The position numbers and the translations under genes are program-made. Under the pieces are notes generated by a model, which saw only the letters and a list, made by a program, of their open reading frames with translations, ran no database searches and was not told the DNA's origin. From an uncultured Prevotellaceae bacterium (GTDB taxonomy: Bacteria; Bacteroidota; Bacteroidia; Bacteroidales; Bacteroidaceae), in contig ONGG01000010.1 of NCBI GenBank assembly GCA_900317305.1, positions 149,148 through 213,147 of the forward strand: DNA of 64,000 bases. The letters run 5' to 3'. Positions 19,907 to 27,839 of the stretch are shown one piece after another. How positions within the stretch are numbered: position 1 is the stretch's first letter; each line of letters starts with the position of its first letter.

Positions 19907-20710
19907 TTATGGCTGCTTGCCGATATAGGCGAGGATACCGCCATCTACGTAGAGGATATGTCCGTTCACGGCATCCGAGGCGTGTGAGGCCAGGAACACG
20001 GCGGGACCGCCCAGTTCCTCGGGGTTGAGCCAGCGGCCGGCGGGTGTCTTGGCACAGATGAACAAGTCGAACGGGTGGCGTGAGCCATCGGGCTGGCGCT
20101 CGCGCAGCGGTGCGGTCTGTGGTGTGGCGATGTAGCCCGGGCCGATGCCGTTGCACTGGATGTTATACTCGCCATATTCCGAGCAGATGTTGCGGGTGAG
20201 CATCTTCAGTCCGCCCTTGGCGGCGGCGTATGCGCTCACGGTCTCGCGGCCGAGTTCCGACATCATCGAGCAGATGTTGATGATTTTTCCCTCACGGCGC
20301 TCCATCATCTCGGGGATGACGGCCGATGAGCAGATGAATGGACCAACGAGGTCGATATCGATCACCTGCTGGAATTCGGCACGCTTCATCTCGTGCATGG
20401 GTATGCGCTTGATGATGCCGGCGTTGTTGACGAGGATGTCGATGGCTCCCACCTCCTCATGAATCTTCTCCACGAGGGCTTTCACGTCGTCTTCCTTGGT
20501 CACGTCGCACACATAGCCTTTCACGTTGTCGATTCCAGCTTCCTTGTAGTTGTTGAGTCCGCGCTCAAGGGCGGCCTCGTTGATGTCGTTGAAAATGATG
20601 GTTTTGATACCGGCGGCCACGAATGCCTTGGCAATGTTGAAACCGATACCATAGGATGCGCCCGTGATCCAGGCGTTTTTTCCCTCTAGCGAGAATGGAT
20701 TTGTTGTCAT
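19907..20710 (-). CDS. kduD: 2-dehydro-3-deoxy-D-gluconate 5-dehydrogenase (SDR family)
   Basis: 267 residues, classical short-chain dehydrogenase. The nucleotide loop TGASYGIG is at 16-23, NNAG at 95-98, catalytic Ser near 148, Tyr161 and Lys165 (YAAAK). Together with the adjacent kduI this identifies KduD, which reduces 2,5-diketo-3-deoxygluconate to KDG with NAD(P)H during uronate catabolism. Related gluconate 5-dehydrogenases look similar; the context decides. It lies 30 bp downstream of kduI in the same operon. Confidence 0.9.
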   Translation of the reverse strand: MTTNPFSLEGKNAWITGASYGIGFNIAKAFVAAGIKTIIFNDINEAALERGLNNYKEAGIDNVKGYVCDVTKEDDVKALVEKIHEEVGAIDILVNNAGIIKRIPMHEMKRAEFQQVIDIDLVGPFICSSAVIPEMMERREGKIINICSMMSELGRETVSAYAAAKGGLKMLTRNICSEYGEYNIQCNGIGPGYIATPQTAPLRERQPDGSRHPFDLFICAKTPAGRWLNPEELGGPAVFLASHASDAVNGHILYVDGGILAYIGKQP

Positions 20711-20740
20711 TGATGATTAATTTTTTGGAGTTCAGGAGTA

Positions 20741-21583
20741 TTATTTCAAATCTGTAATCAGTGAGAAGTCTTGGTCGCCATAATCGAGATTCTCGCCACC
20801 CATACCCCAGATGAAGGTGTAGTTGTGCGTGGCGGCGGCACTGTGGATGCTCCATTCGGGCGACAGCACGGCCTGGTCGCCGCGCATCCAGATGTGACGG
20901 GTCTCGTCTACCTCACCCATGAAGTGGCAAACGGCCTGGTCGTCGGGTACCTCGAAATAGAAATAGGCTTCCATACGGCGGCTGTGCACGTGAGCGGGCA
21001 TCGTGTTCCACACGCTGCCAGTGGCCAACTCGGTCATACCCATCTGCAACTGGCAAGTGGGAAGCACCTGGTTCACGATCATCTTGTTGATGTTGCGCTC
21101 GTTGCTCATCTCCAGACTACCCATGTGAGCCACCACGGCATCGGCCTTGGTCACTTTCTTGCAGGGATACTGCTTGTGGGCTGTGGTGCTGTTGAAGTAG
21201 AACTTGGCGGGCTTGCAGGCATCCTTGCTGGCGAACACCACGTCGCGGTCGCCGCTGCCAATGTAGAGTGCTTCCTTGAAGCCGAGCTCAAAGATTTCGT
21301 CGCCCACTTTCACGCAGCCGTCGCCGCCTACGTTGAAGATACCGATCTCGCGGCGGGTGGTGAAGAATGGTGCCTTCAGGGGGTCGATGGCCTCGAGTTT
21401 GAGCTCCTCTTTCACGGGTTTGGCACCGCCCACGACCATGCGGTCGTACATCGAGTATACCATGTTCACCTCGTCGTCGGCAAACACTCTCTCGATAAGG
21501 AAGTCGCGGCGTATGCGTTTGGTGTCATAACTTTTTGCGTCCTCAGGGTGGGCCGCATAGCGAATCTCATAATTTGTTTTCAT
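20741..21583 (-). CDS. kduI: 5-dehydro-4-deoxy-D-glucuronate isomerase
   Basis: 280 residues, a cupin-fold isomerase of the usual KduI length. The expected zinc ligands are present: His198 and His200 (AHVHSRR), Glu205 and His247 (EWSIHS). KduI converts the keto-uronate that forms spontaneously from unsaturated galacturonate or glucuronate into the substrate of KduD. First gene of a kduI-kduD operon driven by a well-formed promoter at 21636-21666. Confidence 0.95.
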   Translation of the reverse strand: MKTNYEIRYAAHPEDAKSYDTKRIRRDFLIERVFADDEVNMVYSMYDRMVVGGAKPVKEELKLEAIDPLKAPFFTTRREIGIFNVGGDGCVKVGDEIFELGFKEALYIGSGDRDVVFASKDACKPAKFYFNSTTAHKQYPCKKVTKADAVVAHMGSLEMSNERNINKMIVNQVLPTCQLQMGMTELATGSVWNTMPAHVHSRRMEAYFYFEVPDDQAVCHFMGEVDETRHIWMRGDQAVLSPEWSIHSAAATHNYTFIWGMGGENLDYGDQDFSLITDLK

Positions 21584-21635
21584 AAAAGTATATAGTAGTT
21601 TATTGTAAGAATAGACAGTTGCGCGGATTCATCAG

Positions 21636-21666
21636 CAAAGATACTGCAAATCGTGGTCAATTCAAA
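21636..21666 (-). promoter_or_regulatory. kduID promoter
   Basis: On the minus strand TTTG (21663-21666), 19 bp, TATCTTTG (21636-21643). The leader is about 50 nt to the kduI start. Confidence 0.8.
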
Positions 21667-21716
21667 ATAAAAACTGTTATTTTTTGCCAAATCGGGCCGG
21701 CTCTTCAGTAACGGGC

Positions 21717-21780
21717 AAAAAAAATGGGGCTCCGCCGAGTCCCTTTCCTTGTTAACCTTAAATCTAATACTATGAAAAAC
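21717..21780 (-). ncRNA. Candidate small RNA between kduI and dsbD
   Basis: A perfect promoter (next entry) points into a stretch without an open frame and stops at an intrinsic terminator: stem GGGaCTC/GAGcCCC (21726-21743) followed by AT8. The predicted transcript is about 60-65 nt. Its terminator lies about 50 bp upstream of the kduI promoter on the same strand, so it should be a separate transcript. No family name is claimed. Confidence 0.6.
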
Positions 21781-21786
21781 ACAATG

Positions 21787-21817
21787 CAAAGATATTTACA
21801 TTATTCTATTTACGCAA
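21787..21817 (-). promoter_or_regulatory. Promoter of the candidate small RNA
   Basis: On the minus strand TTTG (21814-21817), 19 bp, TATCTTTG (21787-21794). Spacing is identical to the kduID, metG and tRNA promoters of this window. Confidence 0.7.
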
Positions 21818-21870
21818 ATGGCTTTTGACAAAAATATTCAAACCTGATGATTTCTTGACATATATCAATT

Positions 21871-21914
21871 GCGCCTCCTTTCCGACTGTTTGCTTTCAAT
21901 CCGAAAGGAGGCGC
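21871..21914 (-). terminator. Long-stem hairpin downstream of dsbD
   Basis: A 12-bp perfect stem (21871-21882 with 21903-21914) begins 22 bp after the dsbD stop codon. The T tract is weak, so it may act as an mRNA 3' end stabiliser as well as a terminator. Confidence 0.6.
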
Positions 21915-21935
21915 TGCGAAAAAGAGGGGTGATTG

Positions 21936-24029
21936 TTACCTCTTCTTGTATTGGTTGAGTCCTTCGCCGAGGAATTTCAGGTAGTCGTCCACGTCTTCCT
22001 TGTAGCTGAACGAGCGGGCGAGCGGGTTGCCGTCGTTGTCGACGAGTACATAGAGTGGCTGGGTGAGGTAGCCAAATTTCATTTCCTCAAGATAGCTCCA
22101 TTTGTCGCCGATGGTGCGCAGGGTGCGTTTCTTGCCGTTGTACTCCACCTCGACGGGCTGGTCGAGTGGCGTCTTGTCGTCGACGAAGAGCGAGATGAGC
22201 ACATAGTCTTTGTTGAGCTTGTCGGCCACGGTGGGGTCGGTCCACACGGCTATTTCCATCTTGCGGCAGTTCACGCAGCCGAATCCGGTGAAGTCGAGCA
22301 TCACGGGCTTGCCAGTGGCCTTGGCGGCGGCCATGCCTTCCTCGTAGTTGGTGTAGGCGGCGCGCACCTCCTTGGTGTTCAGGTTGAAATCCTGGGTATA
22401 GAGTGGCGGTGCGAAGGCGCTCACGGCGCGGCAGGGTGCGCCCCAAAGACCAGGCAGCATATAGATGGAGAAGGCGATGGAGATCAAGCCGAGCATGATG
22501 CAGGGCACGGGCATGGCCTTGTCGTTGCCTTGGTCGCTCTGGAACTTCAGTTTGCCGATGAGGTAGAGGCCCAGAAGCAGGAAGATGGCTATCCACAGGG
22601 CCAGGAACACCTCGCGGTCGAGCAGGCGCCATCCGTAGGCCAGGTCGGCCACGGAGAAGAATTTCAGTGCGAAGGCCAGCTCGATGAATCCCAGCACCAC
22701 CTTGATGGTGTTCATCCACGAGCCCGACTTGGGGGCTTGCTTGAGCCAGGTGGGGAAGAGGGCGAAGAGGGTGAAGGGCAGGGCCAGGGCGATGGCGAAG
22801 CCAAGCATGCCGATGGCCGGACCCAGCCAGTTGCCCGAGGTCGTGGTCTCCACGAGCAGCAGTCCGATGATGGGGCCGGTGCACGAGAAGCTCACGAGCG
22901 TGAGGGTGAAGGCCATGAGGAAGATAGAGAGCAGGCCGCTGGTCTCCGATGCCTTGTTGTCTACCTTGTTGGTCCATGACGAGGGCAGCGTGAGTTCGAA
23001 CCATCCGAAGAACGAGAGGGCGAACACCACGAGCAGTGCGCAGAAGATGAGGTTGAACACGGCGTTGGTGGAGAGGGCGTTGAGGGTCTGCGCACCGAAG
23101 AGGGCGGTCACCAGCAGTCCGAGTGCCAGGTAGATGACGATGATGGAGATGCCGTAGGTGATGGCGTCGCGGATGCCTTTCTTCTTGTCCTTGCTGCGCT
23201 TCAGGAAGAAACTCACGGTCATGGGGATGATGGGCCACACGCAGGGGGTGAAGACGGCGAGCAGTCCGTAGAGCAGTCCCATGAGGAAGATATAGAGCCA
23301 TGAGCGGTCGGAGATGTTTCCGCCGTTGAGGGCCTTCAGCTTGTCGACGGCGGGCTGCCACCATTTGTCTTGCGACGAGGCGACGAGGGCGGAGTCGACC
23401 ACGGCAGACATCGCTCCGGCCAGGGTGTCGGCCTTGGTGGTGTCGGTGGTGCTCACGAGGGCTGCGGCACCAACGGTGGCGGGGTCGGTAGTGGCGGCGG
23501 CAGCGGGCTCTTCCTTGGCGGGCTCAGCGGCGGGAGCCTCCTCGGGACCCTTGCCCGAGTATTCGAAATCCACCGTCGAGGGGGGCATGCACATCTCGTC
23601 GTTGCAGGCGCCATACTCCAGGTAGCCTTTGATATTGTAGGTCTTGGCGGTGATCTTGTATTTCTGGATGAAGGTGACTGCATTCTCGAAATAGCTCAGG
23701 CGCATGCCGAAGATCTGGTCGTCCTCGCTGATCTCTTTGCCCTGCTTGATCAGGGCGCCCATGGGCTGTGCGCCCTCGGCCTTGTCGGTGTGCATGGTCG
23801 CTGCCGTCGGACCGCCGTCGGGGATGTTGGTGGAGTAGACGTGCCAGCCCTTGTCGATCTTGGCGGTGAACACCACGTCGACCTCGGTGGGCGACACTTG
23901 CTTTTGCTGCACGGTGAACTTCACGGGCATCTCTTGTGCGCTGGCGGCCGTAAAGAGAAAGAGGGTTAGGAGAAGCAAGAGGTGCCTTGCCATGGCGAGG
24001 CGCTTGCTGCTGTTGTGTTGATGATTCAT
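21936..24029 (-). CDS. DsbD-type thiol:disulfide interchange protein
   Basis: 697 residues from the Met at 24029; the Met at 23993 would also give a signal peptide (MARHLLLLLTLFLF). The open frame reaches 24668 but that part is a shadow of the upstream gene. Layout: signal peptide; periplasmic N-terminal DsbC-like domain with a Cys pair (ACNDEMCMPP); an Ala/Pro/Glu linker; eight or so membrane helices of the DsbD core with a cysteine in FSCTGP; and a C-terminal thioredoxin domain with CVNC at 585-588. It carries electrons from cytoplasmic thioredoxin to periplasmic proteins. It follows the desulfidase-like gene by 23 bp. Confidence 0.92.
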   Translation of the reverse strand: MNHQHNSSKRLAMARHLLLLLTLFLFTAASAQEMPVKFTVQQKQVSPTEVDVVFTAKIDKGWHVYSTNIPDGGPTAATMHTDKAEGAQPMGALIKQGKEISEDDQIFGMRLSYFENAVTFIQKYKITAKTYNIKGYLEYGACNDEMCMPPSTVDFEYSGKGPEEAPAAEPAKEEPAAAATTDPATVGAAALVSTTDTTKADTLAGAMSAVVDSALVASSQDKWWQPAVDKLKALNGGNISDRSWLYIFLMGLLYGLLAVFTPCVWPIIPMTVSFFLKRSKDKKKGIRDAITYGISIIVIYLALGLLVTALFGAQTLNALSTNAVFNLIFCALLVVFALSFFGWFELTLPSSWTNKVDNKASETSGLLSIFLMAFTLTLVSFSCTGPIIGLLLVETTTSGNWLGPAIGMLGFAIALALPFTLFALFPTWLKQAPKSGSWMNTIKVVLGFIELAFALKFFSVADLAYGWRLLDREVFLALWIAIFLLLGLYLIGKLKFQSDQGNDKAMPVPCIMLGLISIAFSIYMLPGLWGAPCRAVSAFAPPLYTQDFNLNTKEVRAAYTNYEEGMAAAKATGKPVMLDFTGFGCVNCRKMEIAVWTDPTVADKLNKDYVLISLFVDDKTPLDQPVEVEYNGKKRTLRTIGDKWSYLEEMKFGYLTQPLYVLVDNDGNPLARSFSYKEDVDDYLKFLGEGLNQYKKR

Positions 24030-24052
24030 ATTGAATTGTAGGTTGGGTTTTC

Positions 24053-25339
24053 TTATTTCTTGTGGGTCATGATGTCGAGCACATAGCGGTCGGTCACGTC
24101 CATGCCACGGCTGCCAATAGCAGTGAGGTTGTGGATGCTCTGGTCCACGTCGTCGTCGATGATGCCCTCTACCGAGGTCACGTGCTTGTGCTGTATGGCG
24201 AGCATGGCGCTCAGCACGGCCGTTCCTACGCCAGTGGTGAGTTTCAGGGCGCAACTGGGCTTGGCTCCGTCGCAGATCATGCCGGTGAGGTTGGCTATCA
24301 TGTTCTTCACGGCCCAGCACACCTCGTCGTAGCCGCCGCCCATCAGCAGGGTGATGCCGCAACTGCTGCCGGTGCTGGCCACCACGCAGCCACAGAGGGC
24401 CGAGAGCGACCCGAGGCTCTGCTTCATGTAGATGGCGGCCAGGTTGCTCAGGGTGAGGGAGCGGATGAGTTCCTCCTCGGTGTTGTGGTTCTCCTCGGCA
24501 AACACCACCACGGGCATGGTGGCGCAGATGCCTTGGTTGCCGCTGCCGCTGTTGCTCATCACGGGTATCATCGCACCGGCCATACGGGCGTCGCAGGCGC
24601 AACTGGTTTGTGAGAGGATTTTCGAGAAGATGCTGTCGCCCATGATGCCGCGTCCCAGCGGACTGCACAGCGTCTTGCCCAACTGGTGGCCGTAGTTCTC
24701 GCGCAGGCCGTCGGCCGAGGCGGCCTCGTTGAGCCGCTTGGCTTCGAGAATGAATCGGATTTCCTCAATATCGGTGGTGGTGGCAAAGTCATACACTTTG
24801 CGCAGGGTGAGGGGCACGCAGGTCTGTTCATCGTCTTCCTGCACATGGCGGCGCTCGTCGAGCAGTATGTCGCTGTCGCGTCGCAGGAAGGCGAAATGGG
24901 TGTGGTGGCCCTTGATGATGGCTTCCGACTCATGCCCTTCTCCCAGACATAGCACCCTGATGTAGAGCTTGTCGGGGTCTTCCTCCTCGAGGGCGATGTC
25001 GATGCGGCCCTCGTCAATGAACTGTCGGCCGCGTGTCACCGCCTCTTTGTTGCTGTCCTTGAGCACTTCGAGCTGGTATTCCGACTTCCCGATGAGCACC
25101 CCCAGGGCCACGGCGATGGGCAGGCCTATCATGCCTGTGCCGGGGATACCCACGCCCATGGCGTTCTTCACGATGTTGGCACTCAGGCTCAACTTCACCC
25201 GCTCGGGCATGGTACCGAGCAACTCACGGGCCTTGGCCACGCACAGGGCCACAGCTATGGGTTCGGTGCAGCCCACGGCGGGCACCACCTGTTCGTGCAT
25301 CAGGCGGATGATTGATTCTCTTTCTTCCTTGGGCAACAT
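24053..25339 (-). CDS. L-cysteine desulfidase / L-serine dehydratase-alpha-like protein (UPF0597)
   Basis: 428 residues from Met at 25339 (MLPKEERES); the upstream in-frame Met is in non-conserved sequence. Seen: VGCTEPIA near residue 24 (conserved Cys) and CACDARMAGAMIPVMSNSGSGNQG, typical of the 4Fe-4S YhaM/CdsB family. Members release sulfide and ammonia from cysteine or act as iron-sulfur serine dehydratases. Linkage to DsbD suggests a role in thiol balance (inference). First gene of a two-gene unit. Confidence 0.85.
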   Translation of the reverse strand: MLPKEERESIIRLMHEQVVPAVGCTEPIAVALCVAKARELLGTMPERVKLSLSANIVKNAMGVGIPGTGMIGLPIAVALGVLIGKSEYQLEVLKDSNKEAVTRGRQFIDEGRIDIALEEEDPDKLYIRVLCLGEGHESEAIIKGHHTHFAFLRRDSDILLDERRHVQEDDEQTCVPLTLRKVYDFATTTDIEEIRFILEAKRLNEAASADGLRENYGHQLGKTLCSPLGRGIMGDSIFSKILSQTSCACDARMAGAMIPVMSNSGSGNQGICATMPVVVFAEENHNTEEELIRSLTLSNLAAIYMKQSLGSLSALCGCVVASTGSSCGITLLMGGGYDEVCWAVKNMIANLTGMICDGAKPSCALKLTTGVGTAVLSAMLAIQHKHVTSVEGIIDDDVDQSIHNLTAIGSRGMDVTDRYVLDIMTHKK

Positions 25340-25429
25340 AACAATATGATAATGTGTCTTTTTCGTGTGAAATACCAAAATGCAAAAATAGCAAATCTTT
25401 ATTTAATCCGTAACTTTTGGCCGAAAAAA

Positions 25430-25460
25430 ATTGTGGAATGGAAAAAAAGTGCTACCTTTG
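25430..25460 (+). promoter_or_regulatory. greA promoter
   Basis: ATTG (25430-25433, three of four bases of TTTG), 19 bp, TACCTTTG (25453-25460). This gives a leader of about 105 nt before greA. Confidence 0.75.
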
Positions 25461-25572
25461 CATCGAAAAATCTATACAATACCAAAATTCTGCTGAATTC
25501 CGACAACTGATAATTGTTGGAATTCATCATTTTTTTGTTGCAAAATCGATTAACTTTAAAAACCATAACATC

Positions 25573-26037
25573 ATGACTTACATGTCACAGGAAGGCTACG
25601 ACAAGATGATAGCCGAACTCACACGCTTGGAGTCGGTGGAGCGCCCGAAGGCCTCTGCTGCCATCGCTGAGGCACGCGACAAAGGCGACCTGAGCGAGAA
25701 TTCCGAGTATGATGCCGCCAAAGAAGCCCAAGCCCATCTCGAGGATAAGATCAACCGCCTGAAACTGGCCATCTCCGAGGCCAAGATCGTGGACGTTTCG
25801 CGTCTGAGCTCGGAGGCTGTGCAGATTCTCTCGAAGGTGGAGATGACCAACCTCACCACCAAGTCGAAGATGACGTACACCATCGTGAGCGAGAACGAGG
25901 CCGACCTGCGTGCCGGCAAGATCTCCATCAAGACCCCCATTGCCCAGGGCTTGCTCAACAAGAAGGTGGGCGACGAGGTGGAAATCAAAATACCACGCGG
26001 CACCATCCGCCTGAGAATCGACAAAATATCTATTTGA
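25573..26037 (+). CDS. greA: Transcription elongation factor GreA
   Basis: 154 residues. The N-terminal coiled coil (about 1-75) has the tip acidic pair (DKGDLSENSEYDAAKEAQ), and the C-terminal FKBP-like domain ends in GTIRLRIDKI. GreA enters the RNA polymerase secondary channel and stimulates transcript cleavage in backtracked complexes. The open frame extends upstream to 25417, but that overlaps the promoter, so the ATG at 25573 is chosen. The HIT gene follows two bases later. Confidence 0.96.
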   Translation: MTYMSQEGYDKMIAELTRLESVERPKASAAIAEARDKGDLSENSEYDAAKEAQAHLEDKINRLKLAISEAKIVDVSRLSSEAVQILSKVEMTNLTTKSKMTYTIVSENEADLRAGKISIKTPIAQGLLNKKVGDEVEIKIPRGTIRLRIDKISI

Positions 26038-26039
26038 TT

Positions 26040-26432
26040 ATGAGCATATTCTCCAAGATCGCGGCTGGCGAGATTCCCAGCTACAAATGTGCAGAGAACG
26101 AGAAGTTCTATGCCTTCCTTGACATCAACCCGCTCGTGAAAGGCCATACGCTGGTCATTCCGCGCCGTGAGGTAGACTATATCTTCGACCTCGACGACGA
26201 CGAATTGGCAGAGATGACCGTCTTCGCCAAGCGTGTGGCTGTGGCCATCAAGAAAGCCTTCCCATGCGTGAAGGTGGGCATGGCCGTGCTGGGGCTGGAA
26301 GTGCCTCACGCCCACATCCACCTCGTGCCGATGCAGAGCGAGAAAGACATGCTGTTCTCCAACCCCAAACTGCAACTTTCTCAAGAGGAGTTCGAGAATA
26401 TCGCGGCGAGGATCCGCGAGGAGTTCAAATAA
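26040..26432 (+). CDS. HIT-family nucleotide hydrolase/transferase
   Basis: 130 residues. The histidine triad H90-A-H92-I-H94-L-V is intact, and the N-terminal SIFSKIAAGEIPSYK is the usual start of Hint-like proteins. HIT proteins cleave the phosphoramidate or anhydride bond of adenosine nucleotides; the substrate here is unknown. It is co-transcribed with greA (2-bp gap). Its last 8 bp overlap the end of the convergent nucleotidyltransferase gene, leaving no room for a terminator. Confidence 0.94.
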   Translation: MSIFSKIAAGEIPSYKCAENEKFYAFLDINPLVKGHTLVIPRREVDYIFDLDDDELAEMTVFAKRVAVAIKKAFPCVKVGMAVLGLEVPHAHIHLVPMQSEKDMLFSNPKLQLSQEEFENIAARIREEFK

Positions 26433-27525
26433 ACTCCTCGCCAAGGCGCACCTGCACCTCGTTGACGAACTTGCGTATTTGTGCTGATGAGTCGCTTTTC
26501 TTGCAGACCATCAGCACATTTTCGTTTTCTACCACGATATACCCGTCGAGGTCGCTGAATACGCCAAGCCGGCCCTTCGGCAACTTGATGATGTTGTCGC
26601 TGCAGTTCTCGAGCATCACGTTGCTGTCGAGCACCACGTTGTCGCCCTCGCCATGGCTCTCGGCCTCGTAGATGGAGTGCCAGGTGCCCAGGTCGGCCCA
26701 TCCGAAGTCGCACGACATCACATAGGCATCGTCGGCATGCTCGAGCACGCTGTAGTCGATCGAGAGGTTGGGGAAGAGCGAGAAGTAGTCCCACACCAGT
26801 TGGGCCTCGTCCTTGATGTTGGCGTTGTCGAACGAGAAGCCGTCGAGCTCTATCTGCTTGAACACGGCGGGCATGGCGGCTTTCGAGTGGTGGAGCAGGT
26901 GGCGCACGTTCGAGACGAAGATGCCGGTGTTCCACAGAAACTCTCCGCTGTCCATGAACACCTGGGCAAACTCGCGCTCGGGTTTCTCGCTGAACGACCT
27001 GATGCTGTGCAGATGACATTCCATGCTCTCGTCGCCCATCTGTATGTAGCCGTAGCCGGGTTCGGGACGTGAGGGTCGCACGCCCATGGCGATGATGCCG
27101 TCGTGGCCCGACACGAAGTCCAGCGCATCGTTCATGCACCGCTCGAAGGCCTCCTCGCCGATGATGGCCTGGTCGGATGGGATGATGATCACGTTGGCGT
27201 CGGCACAGTGGCCCAGAATGCGGTAGCAGCCCCATGTCACGCTGGGGGCCGTGTTGCGGTTCACCGGCTCGCCCAGGAAATTCTCCTCGGGAAGCATCGG
27301 CAGTTGCTCGCGCGCGATGGGTTGGAACTCATCGTTGGTGGTGACGAAAATATTCTCTATGGGGATGATTTTGGATATCCTGTCGTAAGTCTGTTGGAGT
27401 TGGGTGCGTCCGGTGCCGAACAGGTCGATGAACTGCTTGGGGTATCCCATACGGCTGCAAGGCCACAGTCTTTTTCCTCTTCCGCCAGCCAGAATCACAC
27501 AATAATTCTTCGTATTGATGGGCAT
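26425..27525 (-). CDS. Mannose-1-phosphate guanylyltransferase
   Basis: 366 residues. The nucleotidyltransferase signature LAGGRGKRLWP is at 12-22, followed by PKQF and, further on, PSDQAIIGEEAFERCM. It lacks a C-terminal isomerase domain, so it is the single-function ManC/RfbM type. It makes GDP-mannose from mannose-1-phosphate and GTP for surface glycans and GDP-fucose. Convergent with the HIT gene, overlapping by 8 bp. Confidence 0.92.
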   Translation of the reverse strand: MPINTKNYCVILAGGRGKRLWPCSRMGYPKQFIDLFGTGRTQLQQTYDRISKIIPIENIFVTTNDEFQPIAREQLPMLPEENFLGEPVNRNTAPSVTWGCYRILGHCADANVIIIPSDQAIIGEEAFERCMNDALDFVSGHDGIIAMGVRPSRPEPGYGYIQMGDESMECHLHSIRSFSEKPEREFAQVFMDSGEFLWNTGIFVSNVRHLLHHSKAAMPAVFKQIELDGFSFDNANIKDEAQLVWDYFSLFPNLSIDYSVLEHADDAYVMSCDFGWADLGTWHSIYEAESHGEGDNVVLDSNVMLENCSDNIIKLPKGRLGVFSDLDGYIVVENENVLMVCKKSDSSAQIRKFVNEVQVRLGEEFI

Positions 27526-27610
27526 ATATTCTCTTAGATTTAAAATTAGCGCACTAAATTACGATATAATAACGGCATAATCAAGTTTTTAGTGTTTTTT
27601 CATGTAAAAA

Positions 27611-27641
27611 TTTGCCATTTCAGAAAATAATCGTAACTTTG
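27611..27641 (+). promoter_or_regulatory. tRNA-Leu promoter
   Basis: TTTG (27611-27614), 19 bp, TAACTTTG (27634-27641), 12 bp before the tRNA 5' end: same geometry as tRNA-Arg. Confidence 0.85.
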
Positions 27642-27652
27642 CACCGCAAAAA

Positions 27653-27734
27653 GCCCAGATGGCGGAATCGGTAGACGCGCTGGTCTCAAACACCAGTGGG
27701 GCAACCCGTGCCGGTTCGACCCCGGCTCTTTCGC
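27653..27734 (+). tRNA. tRNA-Leu (anticodon CAA) with a disrupted acceptor stem
   Basis: The body is a normal class II tRNA-Leu: acceptor GCCCAGA, D arm, anticodon arm CTGGT/ACCAG with loop CTCAAAC, a long variable arm and T arm GCCGG/CCGGC. After the T arm the 3' strand reads TCTTTCG where TCTGGGT is needed, so only three of seven acceptor pairs can form. The correct TCTGGGTAC continuation is present twice elsewhere, at 43103 and 59642. The gene was therefore cut at its 3' end by element 1 and is probably non-functional. Other copies may exist outside the window. Confidence 0.85.
27723..27729 (+). other. Left attachment site (attL), core CGGCTCT
   Basis: This 7-bp core at the T arm/acceptor junction of tRNA-Leu recurs at 43099-43105 and 59638-59644. 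It is the left boundary of mobile element 1. Confidence 0.75.
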
Positions 27735-27752
27735 TTTACTATAGGGTGTTAA

Positions 27753-27774
27753 TTTGCTCCACATTTGCTCCACA
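27753..27774 (+). repeat. Arm-type direct repeat, left end of element 1
   Basis: Two copies of (T)TTGCTCCACA in 22 bp. Three copies of the same GCTCCAC unit occur at 42926-42956 in the same orientation, beside the integrase promoter. Probable binding sites of the element 1 integrase. Confidence 0.7.
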
Positions 27775-27839
27775 AGTCCTGTACAATCAATTGATTCTTT
27801 CCAAATGTTGTACTGGTTGCAAAACACCATCACTTACAT

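Noticed and set aside
24030-24668. N-terminal extension of the DsbD reading frame
   Set aside because: It lies inside the upstream desulfidase-like gene, and a proper signal peptide starts at 24029 or 23993.
26425-26432. 8-bp overlap of HIT and guanylyltransferase genes as a regulatory device
   Set aside because: Short convergent stop-codon overlaps are common and nothing else supports regulation.
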